Shown here: one piece after another, positions 6,154 through 12,766 of the stretch | Numbering within the stretch: position 1 is the first letter of the stretch | Layout of the letters: each line of letters opens with the position of its first letter | Translations under genes and position numbers: made by a program | Assembly (NCBI GenBank): GCA_938016505.1 | Contig: CALLWN010000066.1 | Coordinates: 1 to 14,242, forward strand | Reading direction: 5' to 3' | DNA: 14,242 nt | Source: an uncultured Sphingomonadaceae bacterium | GTDB taxonomy: Bacteria; Pseudomonadota; Alphaproteobacteria; Sphingomonadales; Sphingomonadaceae | The notes under the pieces: model-generated | What the model saw: the letters and a program-made list of their open reading frames with translations, nothing else | Databases searched by the model: none | Told to the model about the DNA's origin: nothing

Positions 6154-9100
6154 ATGGACCTCAGGAACATCTCGAGCTGGGCGATCCGGAACCCGATCCC
6201 GCCGCTCCTGCTCTTCATCATGCTCGGCCTTCTCGGCGCGGTGAGCTTCAAGACCATGAAGATCAACGCGATGCCCGACATCTCGGCTCCAATCGTCAAC
6301 ATCGCGGTGTCCCAGCCCGGAGGAGCGCCGACCGAGCTCGAGACCCAGATCACCCGCAAGGTGGAAGGCGCGGTTGCCGGCATCGGCAACATCAAGTCGA
6401 TCTCGTCCATTGTCCAGGAAGGCGCCAGCTTCACCACCGTCGAGTTCCAGATCGGAACCCCGGTCGACCGCGCCGTCAACGACGTGCGCGATGCCGTGAC
6501 CAAGGTGCGCTCCGAACTGCCCGAAGGCATTCTCGAGCCACAGGTGACCCGAATCGACATCGAGGGCGGCGCGCTTGCCTATGTCGCAGTCAAGTCGACC
6601 GCCATGTCGCTCGAGGAACTGTCCTGGTTCGTCGACAACACCATCGCCAAGCGGATGGTGGCGATTCCCGGCGTCGCGCAGGTCTCGCGCGGGGGCGGCG
6701 TCTCCCGCGAAATCCGGGTCGATCTCAAGCCCGATCGGCTCCAAGCCTTCGGGATCACTGCAGCCCAGGTCAATGCCCAGCTCCGCACGCTCAATCTCGA
6801 CGTGCCGGGCGGCCGCACCGAGGTGTCGGGCGCCGAGCAGGCGGTGCGCGTGCTCGGCGGGGCGAAGTCCGCGCTCGACCTTGGCGAAACCCGGATCTCG
6901 CTTCCGGGCGGCCGGTTCGTCCGCCTGTCCGATATTGCCGACGTCCGCGACGGCACCTCCGAGCAGCGGTCGATCGCCCGCCTGAACGGCCGCCAGGTCA
7001 CGAGCTTCGGCCTGTTCAAGGCCAAGGGCGCGTCCGACGTCGCGGTCTACGAGCGGATGAACAGGGTGCTCGATGAACTTCGTGCCGAATATCCCGAGGT
7101 CGAGTTCGAGGAGCTGTTCACGACCGTCAAATACACCGAAGAGGAGTATGACAGCGCGATCACCGCAATGGTCGAGGGCGCGATCCTCGCCGTCCTCGTC
7201 GTGTTCCTGGTCCTGCGCGACTGGCGCGCGACCATCATCGCAGCGCTCGCGATTCCCCTCTCGGCGATCCCGACCTTCTGGTTCATGGAGCTGATGGGCT
7301 TCACGCTCAACACCATCAGCCTGCTCGCGTTGAGCCTCGTCGCCGGAATCCTCGTCGATGACGCGATCGTCGAGATCGAGAACATCGTGCGCCACATGCG
7401 AATGGGAAAGTCGCCGTTCCAGGCTGCGCTCGAGGCAGCCGACGAGATCGGGCTTGCGGTTGTTGCCACCACCTTCGCAATCATCGCCGTGTTCCTGCCC
7501 GTCTCCTTCATGCCTGGCATCTCGGGGCAGTATTTCAAGCAGTTCGGGCTGACCGTCTCGGTCGCCGTCTTCATGAGCCTGCTGGTTGCCCGGCTCATCA
7601 CCCCGCTCGTCGCCGCCTATTTCCTGAAGCCCCATGGCGCGCGCGCCCATGGCGACGGGCCCATGATGGACCGCTATCTCGGTTTCCTCAAATGGTCGCT
7701 CCACAACCGCTGGAAGACGGTCGCGGTCGGTGGCATCGCCTTCGCCCTGACCATCTTCCTGTTCGTCCAGGTGCCGCAGACCTTCGCGCCCGACAACGAC
7801 AGCGGCACATCGCAGCTCACGGTCGAACTCGCGCCGGGCGCAACCCTTGCCGACACGGTCGCGAAGGTCGACGAGCTCACTGCCATCCTCCGCCGCGAGC
7901 CCGAAGTTGCCTCCGTCTTCGAGTTCATCGGCGATGATGGCGATGTCCGCAAGGCCACGCTCTACATCGACCTTGTGCCGCGCGACCGGCGCGACCTTTC
8001 GACCAAGGCGTGGGAGCGAAAGATCGCCCCGGCGCTCGGCGCGCTCCCCGATGTCCGGGTCGCGTTCCAGTCCTTCGGCCCCGGCGGCGGGGGCCGCGAC
8101 ATCACCCTCATGCTCGCGAGCGATGATGCAGCGCTCCTCGATTCGACCGCCCGCAAGGTCGAGAAGGAAATGCAGGGCATGGCGATCCTGCGCGATGCCC
8201 GCATCGCCGGCGATCTCGACCGGCCGGAAATCCTGATCCGGCCGAAGTTCGACATCGCCGCCGAGATGGGGGTCTCGGTGGCCGATCTGTCGCGCACCAT
8301 CCGGATCGCGACCATCGGCGACATCGAGCAGAACCTCGCCAAATTCTCGCTCGCCGACAGGCAGGTGCCGATCCGGGTGAGCCTCGTCGATGCTGCGCGC
8401 GCGGACCTTGCCGCGCTCGAGAACCTCCCCGTGCCCACGATGAACGGTGGCTCCGTGCCGCTCAAGGTTGTGGCCGATATCGGCTTCGGCACCGGCCCCA
8501 CCGTCATCCGGCGGTACAACCAGACCAGGCGAATCACCCTCGTTGCCGACCTGAACGGAGTCGAGTTCGGCCCGGCCATGGCGGAGATCAACAAGCTGCC
8601 GACCATGGCAAGCCTTCCCGAGGGTGTCCGCCAGGTGAAGTTCGGCCAGGCCGAGGTGATGGACGAGCTCATCACCAACTTCGTGGTCGCGATCGTCTCG
8701 GGCGTGCTCCTCGTCTTCGCCGTGCTCGTGCTGCTCTATCGGCGGGTCTTGCCGCCCTTCGTCAACATGGGGTCGCTGCTCCTGGCGCCGCTTGGCGGCA
8801 TCATCGCCATAATCCTGACCGGACACGCCATTTCGATGCCGGTCTACATCGGGATCCTGATGCTGTTCGGCATCGTCGCCAAGAACTCGATCCTGCTCGT
8901 CGATTTCGCGATCGAGGAGATGCGCCAGGGGGTCGACCGCGAGACCGCGATCGTGGATGCCGGGCACAAGCGGGCCCAACCGATCATCATGACGACGGTG
9001 GCGATGACCGCGGGCATGCTTCCGGTCGCGCTCGGCCTGCATGGCGACACCAGCTTCCGGGCGCCCATGGCGATCGTCGTCATCGGCGGCCTGCTGCTTT

Positions 9101-9246
9101 CGACCGTGCTGACCCTCGTCATCGTGCCGGCAGGGTTCACGCTTGCCGACGATCTGGAGCGCTGGATCGGCCCGCGGCTCGGCCGTCTGCTGAGTGGAGG
9201 CGAGAAGGCGGCGCCGCCCGAAGGAACGCCCCAAGCTGCGGAATGA
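6154..9246 (+). CDS. RND efflux permease, HAE1 family (AcrB-like)
   Basis: Inner-membrane proton-driven exporter of 1030 residues, the normal length, with the duplicated plan of membrane helix, large periplasmic loop, then helices, repeated twice. The N-terminus MDLRNISSWAIRNPIPPLL leads into the first helix. The opening of the porter domain has MPDISAPIVNIAVSQPGGAP. The proton-relay pair of transmembrane helix 4 is intact in GILVDDAIVEIENIVRHM (D402, D403), and its lysine partner in helix 10 in FGIVAKNSILLVDF (K910). These match AcrB D407/D408/K940. The C-terminal helices end in VIVPAGFTLADDLERW. It should work as a trimer with the adaptor encoded just upstream and an outer-membrane channel encoded elsewhere. 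Substrate cannot be read from the sequence; it may be a drug, solvent, lipid or metal-independent amphiphile. A GAGG at 6139-6142 is a somewhat distant ribosome binding site. Confidence 0.96.
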   Translation: MDLRNISSWAIRNPIPPLLLFIMLGLLGAVSFKTMKINAMPDISAPIVNIAVSQPGGAPTELETQITRKVEGAVAGIGNIKSISSIVQEGASFTTVEFQIGTPVDRAVNDVRDAVTKVRSELPEGILEPQVTRIDIEGGALAYVAVKSTAMSLEELSWFVDNTIAKRMVAIPGVAQVSRGGGVSREIRVDLKPDRLQAFGITAAQVNAQLRTLNLDVPGGRTEVSGAEQAVRVLGGAKSALDLGETRISLPGGRFVRLSDIADVRDGTSEQRSIARLNGRQVTSFGLFKAKGASDVAVYERMNRVLDELRAEYPEVEFEELFTTVKYTEEEYDSAITAMVEGAILAVLVVFLVLRDWRATIIAALAIPLSAIPTFWFMELMGFTLNTISLLALSLVAGILVDDAIVEIENIVRHMRMGKSPFQAALEAADEIGLAVVATTFAIIAVFLPVSFMPGISGQYFKQFGLTVSVAVFMSLLVARLITPLVAAYFLKPHGARAHGDGPMMDRYLGFLKWSLHNRWKTVAVGGIAFALTIFLFVQVPQTFAPDNDSGTSQLTVELAPGATLADTVAKVDELTAILRREPEVASVFEFIGDDGDVRKATLYIDLVPRDRRDLSTKAWERKIAPALGALPDVRVAFQSFGPGGGGRDITLMLASDDAALLDSTARKVEKEMQGMAILRDARIAGDLDRPEILIRPKFDIAAEMGVSVADLSRTIRIATIGDIEQNLAKFSLADRQVPIRVSLVDAARADLAALENLPVPTMNGGSVPLKVVADIGFGTGPTVIRRYNQTRRITLVADLNGVEFGPAMAEINKLPTMASLPEGVRQVKFGQAEVMDELITNFVVAIVSGVLLVFAVLVLLYRRVLPPFVNMGSLLLAPLGGIIAIILTGHAISMPVYIGILMLFGIVAKNSILLVDFAIEEMRQGVDRETAIVDAGHKRAQPIIMTTVAMTAGMLPVALGLHGDTSFRAPMAIVVIGGLLLSTVLTLVIVPAGFTLADDLERWIGPRLGRLLSGGEKAAPPEGTPQAAE

Positions 9247-10489
9247 GCCGCTGACCGAGCGGGAGCGCGCGGCCCGCCGGCTCTGGAAGCTGGCGACCGG
9301 CCTGCTCATTCTCATGGCAGCGGCGCTCGCCGCGTCCACCTGGGCAGTACAGGCGGTCGATCCCCGCTTCGCCTGGATCCAGGCCTTCGCCGAAGCCGCC
9401 CTCGTCGGCGGCCTGGCCGACTGGTTTGCCGTGACCGCCCTGTTCCGTCACCCGCTCGGCCTGCCCATCCCGCACACGGCGATCATCCCGGCCAGCAAGC
9501 ACCGGATCGGCGATGCGCTCGCATTGTTCCTCAAGGACAATTTCCTCACCCCCCGACTGGTTGCCCGCAGGCTCGAACGGTTCGATGCCGCAAGCCTCCT
9601 CGCCCGCTTCCTCGCCGGAGGCGATCCCGCCCCGGGAAGCGCGGCAAGGGTCAGGCAGGGCCTTGTCGGGCTCATTCGCCAGCTCGCCGACACCCCGGCC
9701 GCCGACGCGCTGGGCGATCGGGTCAAGGGCGGGATCGTGCGCCGCCTGCGCGCGCTCGATGGCGCCCCGCTCGTCGCCTCGACGCTTGAGGCAGCTCTCG
9801 CCGAAGGCCGCCATCATCCGGTCATCGACAGCCTGGTCGCCTGGGCTTCACGCACCCTCGACGCCGAGGAGCCTTCGCTCCGCGCCATGATCGAGGAGCG
9901 GACCAGCTGGATTCTGAGGCTGATTGCGGTCGACGAGCGGGTGGCGAACGAGATTCTGGCCGGCCTGCGCGGCTTCCTCGCCGAAGTCGCGGCCGATCCG
10001 CACCACCCGGTGCGGCAGCGCGCCGACCAGGCGCTCGAGAACTTCATCTTCGACCTGCGCCATCTCCCCGAGACCCAGGCCAAGGTGGAGCGCTGGAAGC
10101 AGGCGCTCATCGACAACCCCGCCGTTGGCCGCTGGGTGGAAGGGCTGTGGGACCAGGCCCGCGAGGCGCTCGGCCGCTTTGCCGATGGCGAGGGCGGCAG
10201 CGAAGTGACCCGGCGGATCGGTCTTGCGCTTCAGGAGGACGCAGCGCTTGCGCAGGCGGTCAACAGCCTGGCCCGGCGCGCGGTGGTGGGCCTAGTGCGC
10301 GACCATGGCGACGCGATCGTCGCGCTCGTCTCCGACACGGTGAAAGCCTGGGATACCGAGACGATCACGGCAAAGCTCGAAACTGCGGTCGGCCGCGACC
10401 TCCAGTATATTCGGCTCAACGGCACCCTGATCGGCGGCTCGATCGGTGTGCTGCTTCACGCCATCTTCGCGAGCTTCGGCGCACACTGA
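9194..10489 (+). CDS. DUF445 family membrane protein
   Basis: A 431-residue protein of the DUF445 family (YjiN-like), whose members are inner-membrane proteins of unknown function. Family marks are an N-terminal membrane helix at about 32-55, the signature EAALVGGLADWFAVTALFRH at 67-86 followed by PLGLPIPHTAIIP, a long helical charged middle, and the closing YIRLNGTLIGGSIGVLLHAI forming a C-terminal helix. The first 20 residues are strongly basic (EARRRRRPKERPK). The only normal in-frame start before the first helix is GTG at 9194, which lies 53 bases inside the permease gene; the ATG at 9243 is in another frame. The overlap means the gene is co-transcribed with the efflux genes. A rarer start a little downstream (CTG at 9236 or 9251) cannot be excluded. 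Confidence 0.9.
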   Translation: MEARRRRRPKERPKLRNEPLTERERAARRLWKLATGLLILMAAALAASTWAVQAVDPRFAWIQAFAEAALVGGLADWFAVTALFRHPLGLPIPHTAIIPASKHRIGDALALFLKDNFLTPRLVARRLERFDAASLLARFLAGGDPAPGSAARVRQGLVGLIRQLADTPAADALGDRVKGGIVRRLRALDGAPLVASTLEAALAEGRHHPVIDSLVAWASRTLDAEEPSLRAMIEERTSWILRLIAVDERVANEILAGLRGFLAEVAADPHHPVRQRADQALENFIFDLRHLPETQAKVERWKQALIDNPAVGRWVEGLWDQAREALGRFADGEGGSEVTRRIGLALQEDAALAQAVNSLARRAVVGLVRDHGDAIVALVSDTVKAWDTETITAKLETAVGRDLQYIRLNGTLIGGSIGVLLHAIFASFGAH

Positions 10490-10493
10490 GCGG

Positions 10494-10508
10494 GCTGCCA
10501 CCGGCAGC
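10494..10508 (+). terminator. Small hairpin after DUF445
   Basis: GCTGCC at 10494-10499 and GGCAGC at 10503-10508 form a perfect six-base-pair stem with a three-base loop, five bases after the DUF445 stop. Only TCTTT follows, so it is a weak terminator candidate and weaker than the one at 10610. Confidence 0.35.
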
Positions 10509-10559
10509 GGTCTTTCACAATTTGGTCACCTTGCGCGACGGTGTGCTGCAGCCTAACTG

Positions 10560-10600
10560 ACAGGCTGGAGGTGCGCGGCGACGCGCGAGTCTCCTCCTGT
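10560..10600 (+). ncRNA. Candidate structured RNA hairpin with GNRA tetraloop
   Basis: The strand can fold into one interrupted hairpin. The outer stem pairs ACAGG at 10560-10564 with CCTGT at 10596-10600. The middle stem pairs AGG at 10569-10571 with CCT at 10593-10595, leaving a four-base bulge. The inner stem pairs GCGCG at 10573-10577 with CGCGC at 10582-10586, closing a GCGA loop, which is a GNRA tetraloop. A strong intrinsic terminator follows within ten bases. This may be the 3' untranslated end of the DUF445 mRNA or a small RNA. No good promoter was seen upstream; TTGCGC at 10531 with TAACTG at 10554 is poor. No known RNA family was recognised. Confidence 0.35.
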
Positions 10601-10609
10601 GGCAGACTT

Positions 10610-10650
10610 GACGGCGCGGCGGATTCGTGTTCGTTCCGCGCCGTCCTTTT
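10610..10650 (+). terminator. Rho-independent terminator
   Basis: A perfect ten-base-pair stem, GACGGCGCGG at 10610-10619 and CCGCGCCGTC at 10636-10645, with a 16-base loop, is followed at once by CTTTTCT. This is the best intrinsic terminator in the window. It should end plus-strand transcription from the efflux/DUF445 unit, or from a small RNA, before the next promoter. Confidence 0.75.
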
Positions 10651-10724
10651 CTCCGGACCCGCGGCCGTGGGATGCGCCGGTATCGCGACCAGGCGGAAGG
10701 CCCTCAACGATCCTTTCATATCCG

Positions 10725-10756
10725 TTGACAATGTTTTTCCTGTCATTCCGTATGCA
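10725..10756 (+). promoter_or_regulatory. Promoter candidate for the PEP-CTERM-type gene
   Basis: A perfect -35 hexamer TTGACA at 10725-10730 sits in an AT-rich patch. The -10 is less clear: CCGTAT at 10748 gives a 17-base spacer, while GTATGC or TATGCA at 10750-10756 gives 19-20. It lies about 90 bases before the ATG at 10843 and after the terminator at 10610, in the right place for a new transcription unit. Confidence 0.5.
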
Positions 10757-10842
10757 GTTTCTTTATGGAAACAATGGCCCGCGCGACGCGGATCTTGCAA
10801 CAGGGCCGGCGGACGGGCCGTGGAAGCGAAAGGCTTGGTACC

Positions 10843-11498
10843 ATGAACAGGGTTCTTCTCGGCGGGATGGGCGCCCTTGCCATCGGCGTGGTCGCGGCGC
10901 CCGCGTCCGCGCTTTCCATTATCGACGCGCGCTGCGTCTCGGTTTTCGGGGCCTATGGCGGCTGCGTGTACAGCGGCAACGACAATGACGTCACCGCCGT
11001 CGAGGCGCTCTACAACGCGACCACCAAGGCAGGCAGGGTGATCGACCTGAACCTCATCGGCAAGATCGATATCGGCAAGATCGATGCGCCTGCCACCAGC
11101 AGCACGTTCGGCACGATCAGCCATGATCCGGGCAACAAGACCGGCACCTGGTCGCTTCCAGGCTATACGGTCGACCTATCTCGGTGAAGGGCGGGCCCGA
11201 GTTCCTGCTCTACAAGCTCACCACCCCGGCCTCGTCGGGCACCTGGAGCAGGTTCGGCCTGCGGAGCGGTGGCGGCAACCAGCCCGAAATCTCGCACATC
11301 CGGTTCTGCGGCACGCAGGGGATCGTTCCCGAGGCCAGCGTCTGGGCGTTGCTCATCGCCGGCCTCGGCCTCGTTGGCGCGGCGATGCGGCGCCGCCGCG
11401 AAGGGGTCGGCACGGTTCGCGCCCGACACGCACGCGGAATGCGAGGCACCTTGCCGGGAACGGCGGGGCCCCTTGCCTTTCGGACGCTGGGCGGCTAG
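10843..11498 (+). pseudogene. PEPxxWA-CTERM-type secreted protein, broken by a one-base deletion
   Basis: The first frame, ATG 10843 to TGA 11187, encodes 114 residues with a clean Sec signal peptide (cleavage after ASA, Ala23) and a mature start LSIIDARCVSVFGAYGGC. The rest of the protein lies in another frame. Inserting one base in the codon at 11176-11177 joins GYTVDL to ISVKGGPEFLLYKL and the ending ASSGTWSRFGLRS, which is how members of this sphingomonad family read. The second frame contains the sorting-signal helix VPEASVWALLIAGLGLVG followed by MRRRR. The repaired protein would be about 218 residues. Intact relatives are exported and anchored, then processed through an exosortase-type C-terminal signal; their role is unknown. 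The third motif residue is Ala instead of Pro, and about 36 residues follow the arginine cluster, where relatives usually stop soon. A sequencing error is the main alternative to a real mutation. AAAGG at 10829-10833 is the likely ribosome binding site. Confidence 0.8.
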
Positions 11499-11527
11499 GG
11501 CCCCCGCTTCACGAAGCCAGCCGGAGG

Positions 11528-11562
11528 GCGGATCCCCGATCGGGGGCAGCCGCTGCGATCGG
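11528..11562 (+). promoter_or_regulatory. rpsF leader with two mutually exclusive hairpins
   Basis: Structure one is the palindrome CCCCGATCGGGG at 11534-11545 inside an outer pair GCGG 11528-11531 / CCGC 11550-11553. Structure two pairs CCGATCG at 11536-11542 with CGATCGG at 11556-11562, with an inner CAG-CCG-CTG hairpin. They share bases and cannot coexist. Both lie just before the AGGAG ribosome binding site at 11567-11571. rpsF leaders in other bacteria bind the S6:S18 complex for autoregulation; assignment here is inference. Confidence 0.4.
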
Positions 11563-11580
11563 CAACAGGAGAAAGCTTTC

Positions 11581-11952
11581 ATGCCGTTCTACGAGCATGT
11601 GTATCTGGCGCGCCAGGATCTCGCGCCCGCACAGGTCGAAGGGCTGACCGAGGCGCTCACGGCCCTCATCACCGAGCAGAAGGGCAGGGTTGCCGGCACC
11701 GAATACTGGGGCCTGCGCAACCTCACCTACCGCATCCGCAAGAACCGAAAGGCCCACTATGTTCTCATGAACATCGAGGCGCCAGCGGGCGCGGTCGCCG
11801 AGCTCGAGCGCCAGGTGGCCTTGAACGAAGACATCATCCGCTGGCAGACCGTCCGCGTTGAGGCCCTCGAGACCGAGGGCTCGGCGATGGTGAGGAAGTC
11901 CGACAAGGAGCGCAGCGGTCGTGGCCGCGGTCGTGACGAGGGCGGCTGGTAA
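11581..11952 (+). CDS. rpsF: 30S ribosomal protein S6
   Basis: Small-subunit protein that binds 16S rRNA in the platform as a pair with S18. The 123-residue product begins [14 protein letters not shown], has the family core [21 protein letters not shown] at about 40-60 (conserved W43, G44, R46, L48) and the following strand VLMNIEAP, then [13 protein letters not shown]. The C-terminal tail from about residue 107 is charged and Arg/Gly-rich ([15 protein letters not shown]), as in many alphaproteobacteria. AGGAG lies nine bases before the ATG. Its TAA stop overlaps the rpsR ATG by one base, giving coupled synthesis of the S6/S18 partners. Confidence 0.97.
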   Translation: MPFYEHVYLARQDLAPAQVEGLTEALTALITEQKGRVAGTEYWGLRNLTYRIRKNRKAHYVLMNIEAPAGAVAELERQVALNEDIIRWQTVRVEALETEGSAMVRKSDKERSGRGRGRDEGGW

Positions 11953-12176
11953 TGGCGCGCCCCTTCTTCCGCCGCCGCAAGTCCTGCCCTTTCTCCGGCG
12001 CCAACGCGCCGAAGATCGACTACAAGGACATCCGCCTGCTCCAGGGGTTCATCTCGGAGCGCGGCAAGATCGTGCCCTCGCGCATCACCGCCGTCTCGGC
12101 CAAGAAGCAGCGCGAGCTCGCCCAGGCCATCAAGCGGGCACGCCACCTCGGCCTCCTGCCCTACGTCGTCCAGTAA
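11952..12176 (+). CDS. rpsR: 30S ribosomal protein S18
   Basis: A 74-residue protein of normal length with the basic opening [20 protein letters not shown], then [20 protein letters not shown], the [20 protein letters not shown] helix and the end [11 protein letters not shown]. It partners S6 on the 30S platform. Start and upstream stop overlap as TAATG, so translation is coupled to rpsF. Confidence 0.98.
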   Translation: MARPFFRRRKSCPFSGANAPKIDYKDIRLLQGFISERGKIVPSRITAVSAKKQRELAQAIKRARHLGLLPYVVQ

Positions 12177-12186
12177 GGAAGCCGCC

Positions 12187-12750
12187 ATGGAAGTCATCCT
12201 CCTGGAGCGGGTCGAAAAGCTCGGCCGCATCGGCGATGTCGTCAACGTGAAGCCTGGCTTCGCTCGCAACTTCCTGTTGCCCCGCGGCAAGGCACTGCGC
12301 GCGACCGACGCCAACCGGGCGAAGTTCGAGGCGCAGCGCGCCCACATCGAGGAAGAGAATGCGAAGCGCCGGGCTCACGCCGAGGAGGAAGCCAAGGCGA
12401 TCGACGGCCTCAGCTTCATCCTCATCCGCCAGGCCTCCAATGCCGGCGCCCTCTATGGCTCGGTGGCGGCGCGCGACCTCGCCGAGGCGATTGCCGATAC
12501 GGGTCACAAGGTGGCAAAGCAGGCGATCGTCCTCGACCGGCCGATCAAGACCCTTGGCCTTCACAACGTGAGGGTCGCACTCCACCCGGAGGTCGTGGTG
12601 ACCGTTACCGTCAATGTCGCGCGCTCGCCCGAGGAGGCCGAGTTGCAGGCCAAGGGCGTCGACGTGACCGCGCTCGACCGCGACGACCAGCCCGCCCCGG
12701 CCGAAGCCACTGGGGCCGAACCTGCAGGGGAAGGCGCGCAAGAGGCCTGA
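12187..12750 (+). CDS. rplI: 50S ribosomal protein L9
   Basis: L9 binds 23S rRNA near the base of the L1 stalk and helps keep the reading frame. The N-terminal domain ([20 protein letters not shown], then [15 protein letters not shown] at 22-36) is canonical. A long charged connecting helix spans about 40-75, and the C-terminal domain runs to about 148 ([28 protein letters not shown]). Residues beyond about 150 form an acidic Ala/Pro/Glu-rich tail that makes this 187-residue protein longer than the usual 150; similar tails occur in sphingomonads. AAGGAA at about 12176-12181 is the ribosome binding site. It is the last gene of the rpsF-rpsR-rplI unit. Confidence 0.97.
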   Translation: MEVILLERVEKLGRIGDVVNVKPGFARNFLLPRGKALRATDANRAKFEAQRAHIEEENAKRRAHAEEEAKAIDGLSFILIRQASNAGALYGSVAARDLAEAIADTGHKVAKQAIVLDRPIKTLGLHNVRVALHPEVVVTVTVNVARSPEEAELQAKGVDVTALDRDDQPAPAEATGAEPAGEGAQEA

Positions 12751-12758
12751 GCGGCCTC
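12742..12758. terminator. GC hairpin at the convergent end of rplI and the Kef gene
   Basis: GAGGCC at 12742-12747 and GGCCTC at 12753-12758 form a perfect six-base-pair stem with the five-base loop TGAGC; the rplI stop codon lies in the loop. There is no T-run on either strand. It may mark the mRNA 3' ends of both convergent genes, but the evidence is only the fold. Confidence 0.35.
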
Positions 12759-12766
12759 ACGGCAGG

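Larger units (their letters stand above)
10490..10842. other. Gene-free region between DUF445 and the PEP-CTERM-type gene
   Basis: About 350 bases with no convincing coding frame; short frames here lack ribosome binding sites and family resemblance. In order it holds a small hairpin after the DUF445 stop, a larger hairpin with a GNRA tetraloop, an intrinsic terminator, and an AT-rich patch from about 10711 to 10776 with a perfect -35 hexamer. The AT-rich patch stands out from its GC-rich surroundings. Confidence 0.7.

Noticed and set aside
5962..9339. 1125-codon open frame antisense to the RND permease
   Set aside because: Low-complexity Arg/Asp/Gly/His-rich translation with no family resemblance; a typical shadow frame of a GC-rich gene. 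The plus-strand permease is unambiguous.
10531..10559. Sigma-70 promoter for a small RNA (TTGCGC ... TAACTG)
   Set aside because: Spacing is right but the -10 matches only two of six positions.
10775..10798. Sigma-54 promoter (TGGC...TTGC) before the PEP-CTERM-type gene
   Set aside because: GG and GC are 19 bases apart instead of the required 10, so it does not fit.
10541..10846. Short frames in the gene-free region
   Set aside because: Composition of translated non-coding DNA, no ribosome binding site, and they cross the terminator.
11269..11952. Long frame merging the end of the PEP-CTERM-type gene with rpsF
   Set aside because: It is rpsF in frame with upstream noncoding and out-of-frame sequence; S6 starts at 11581 with its own ribosome binding site.
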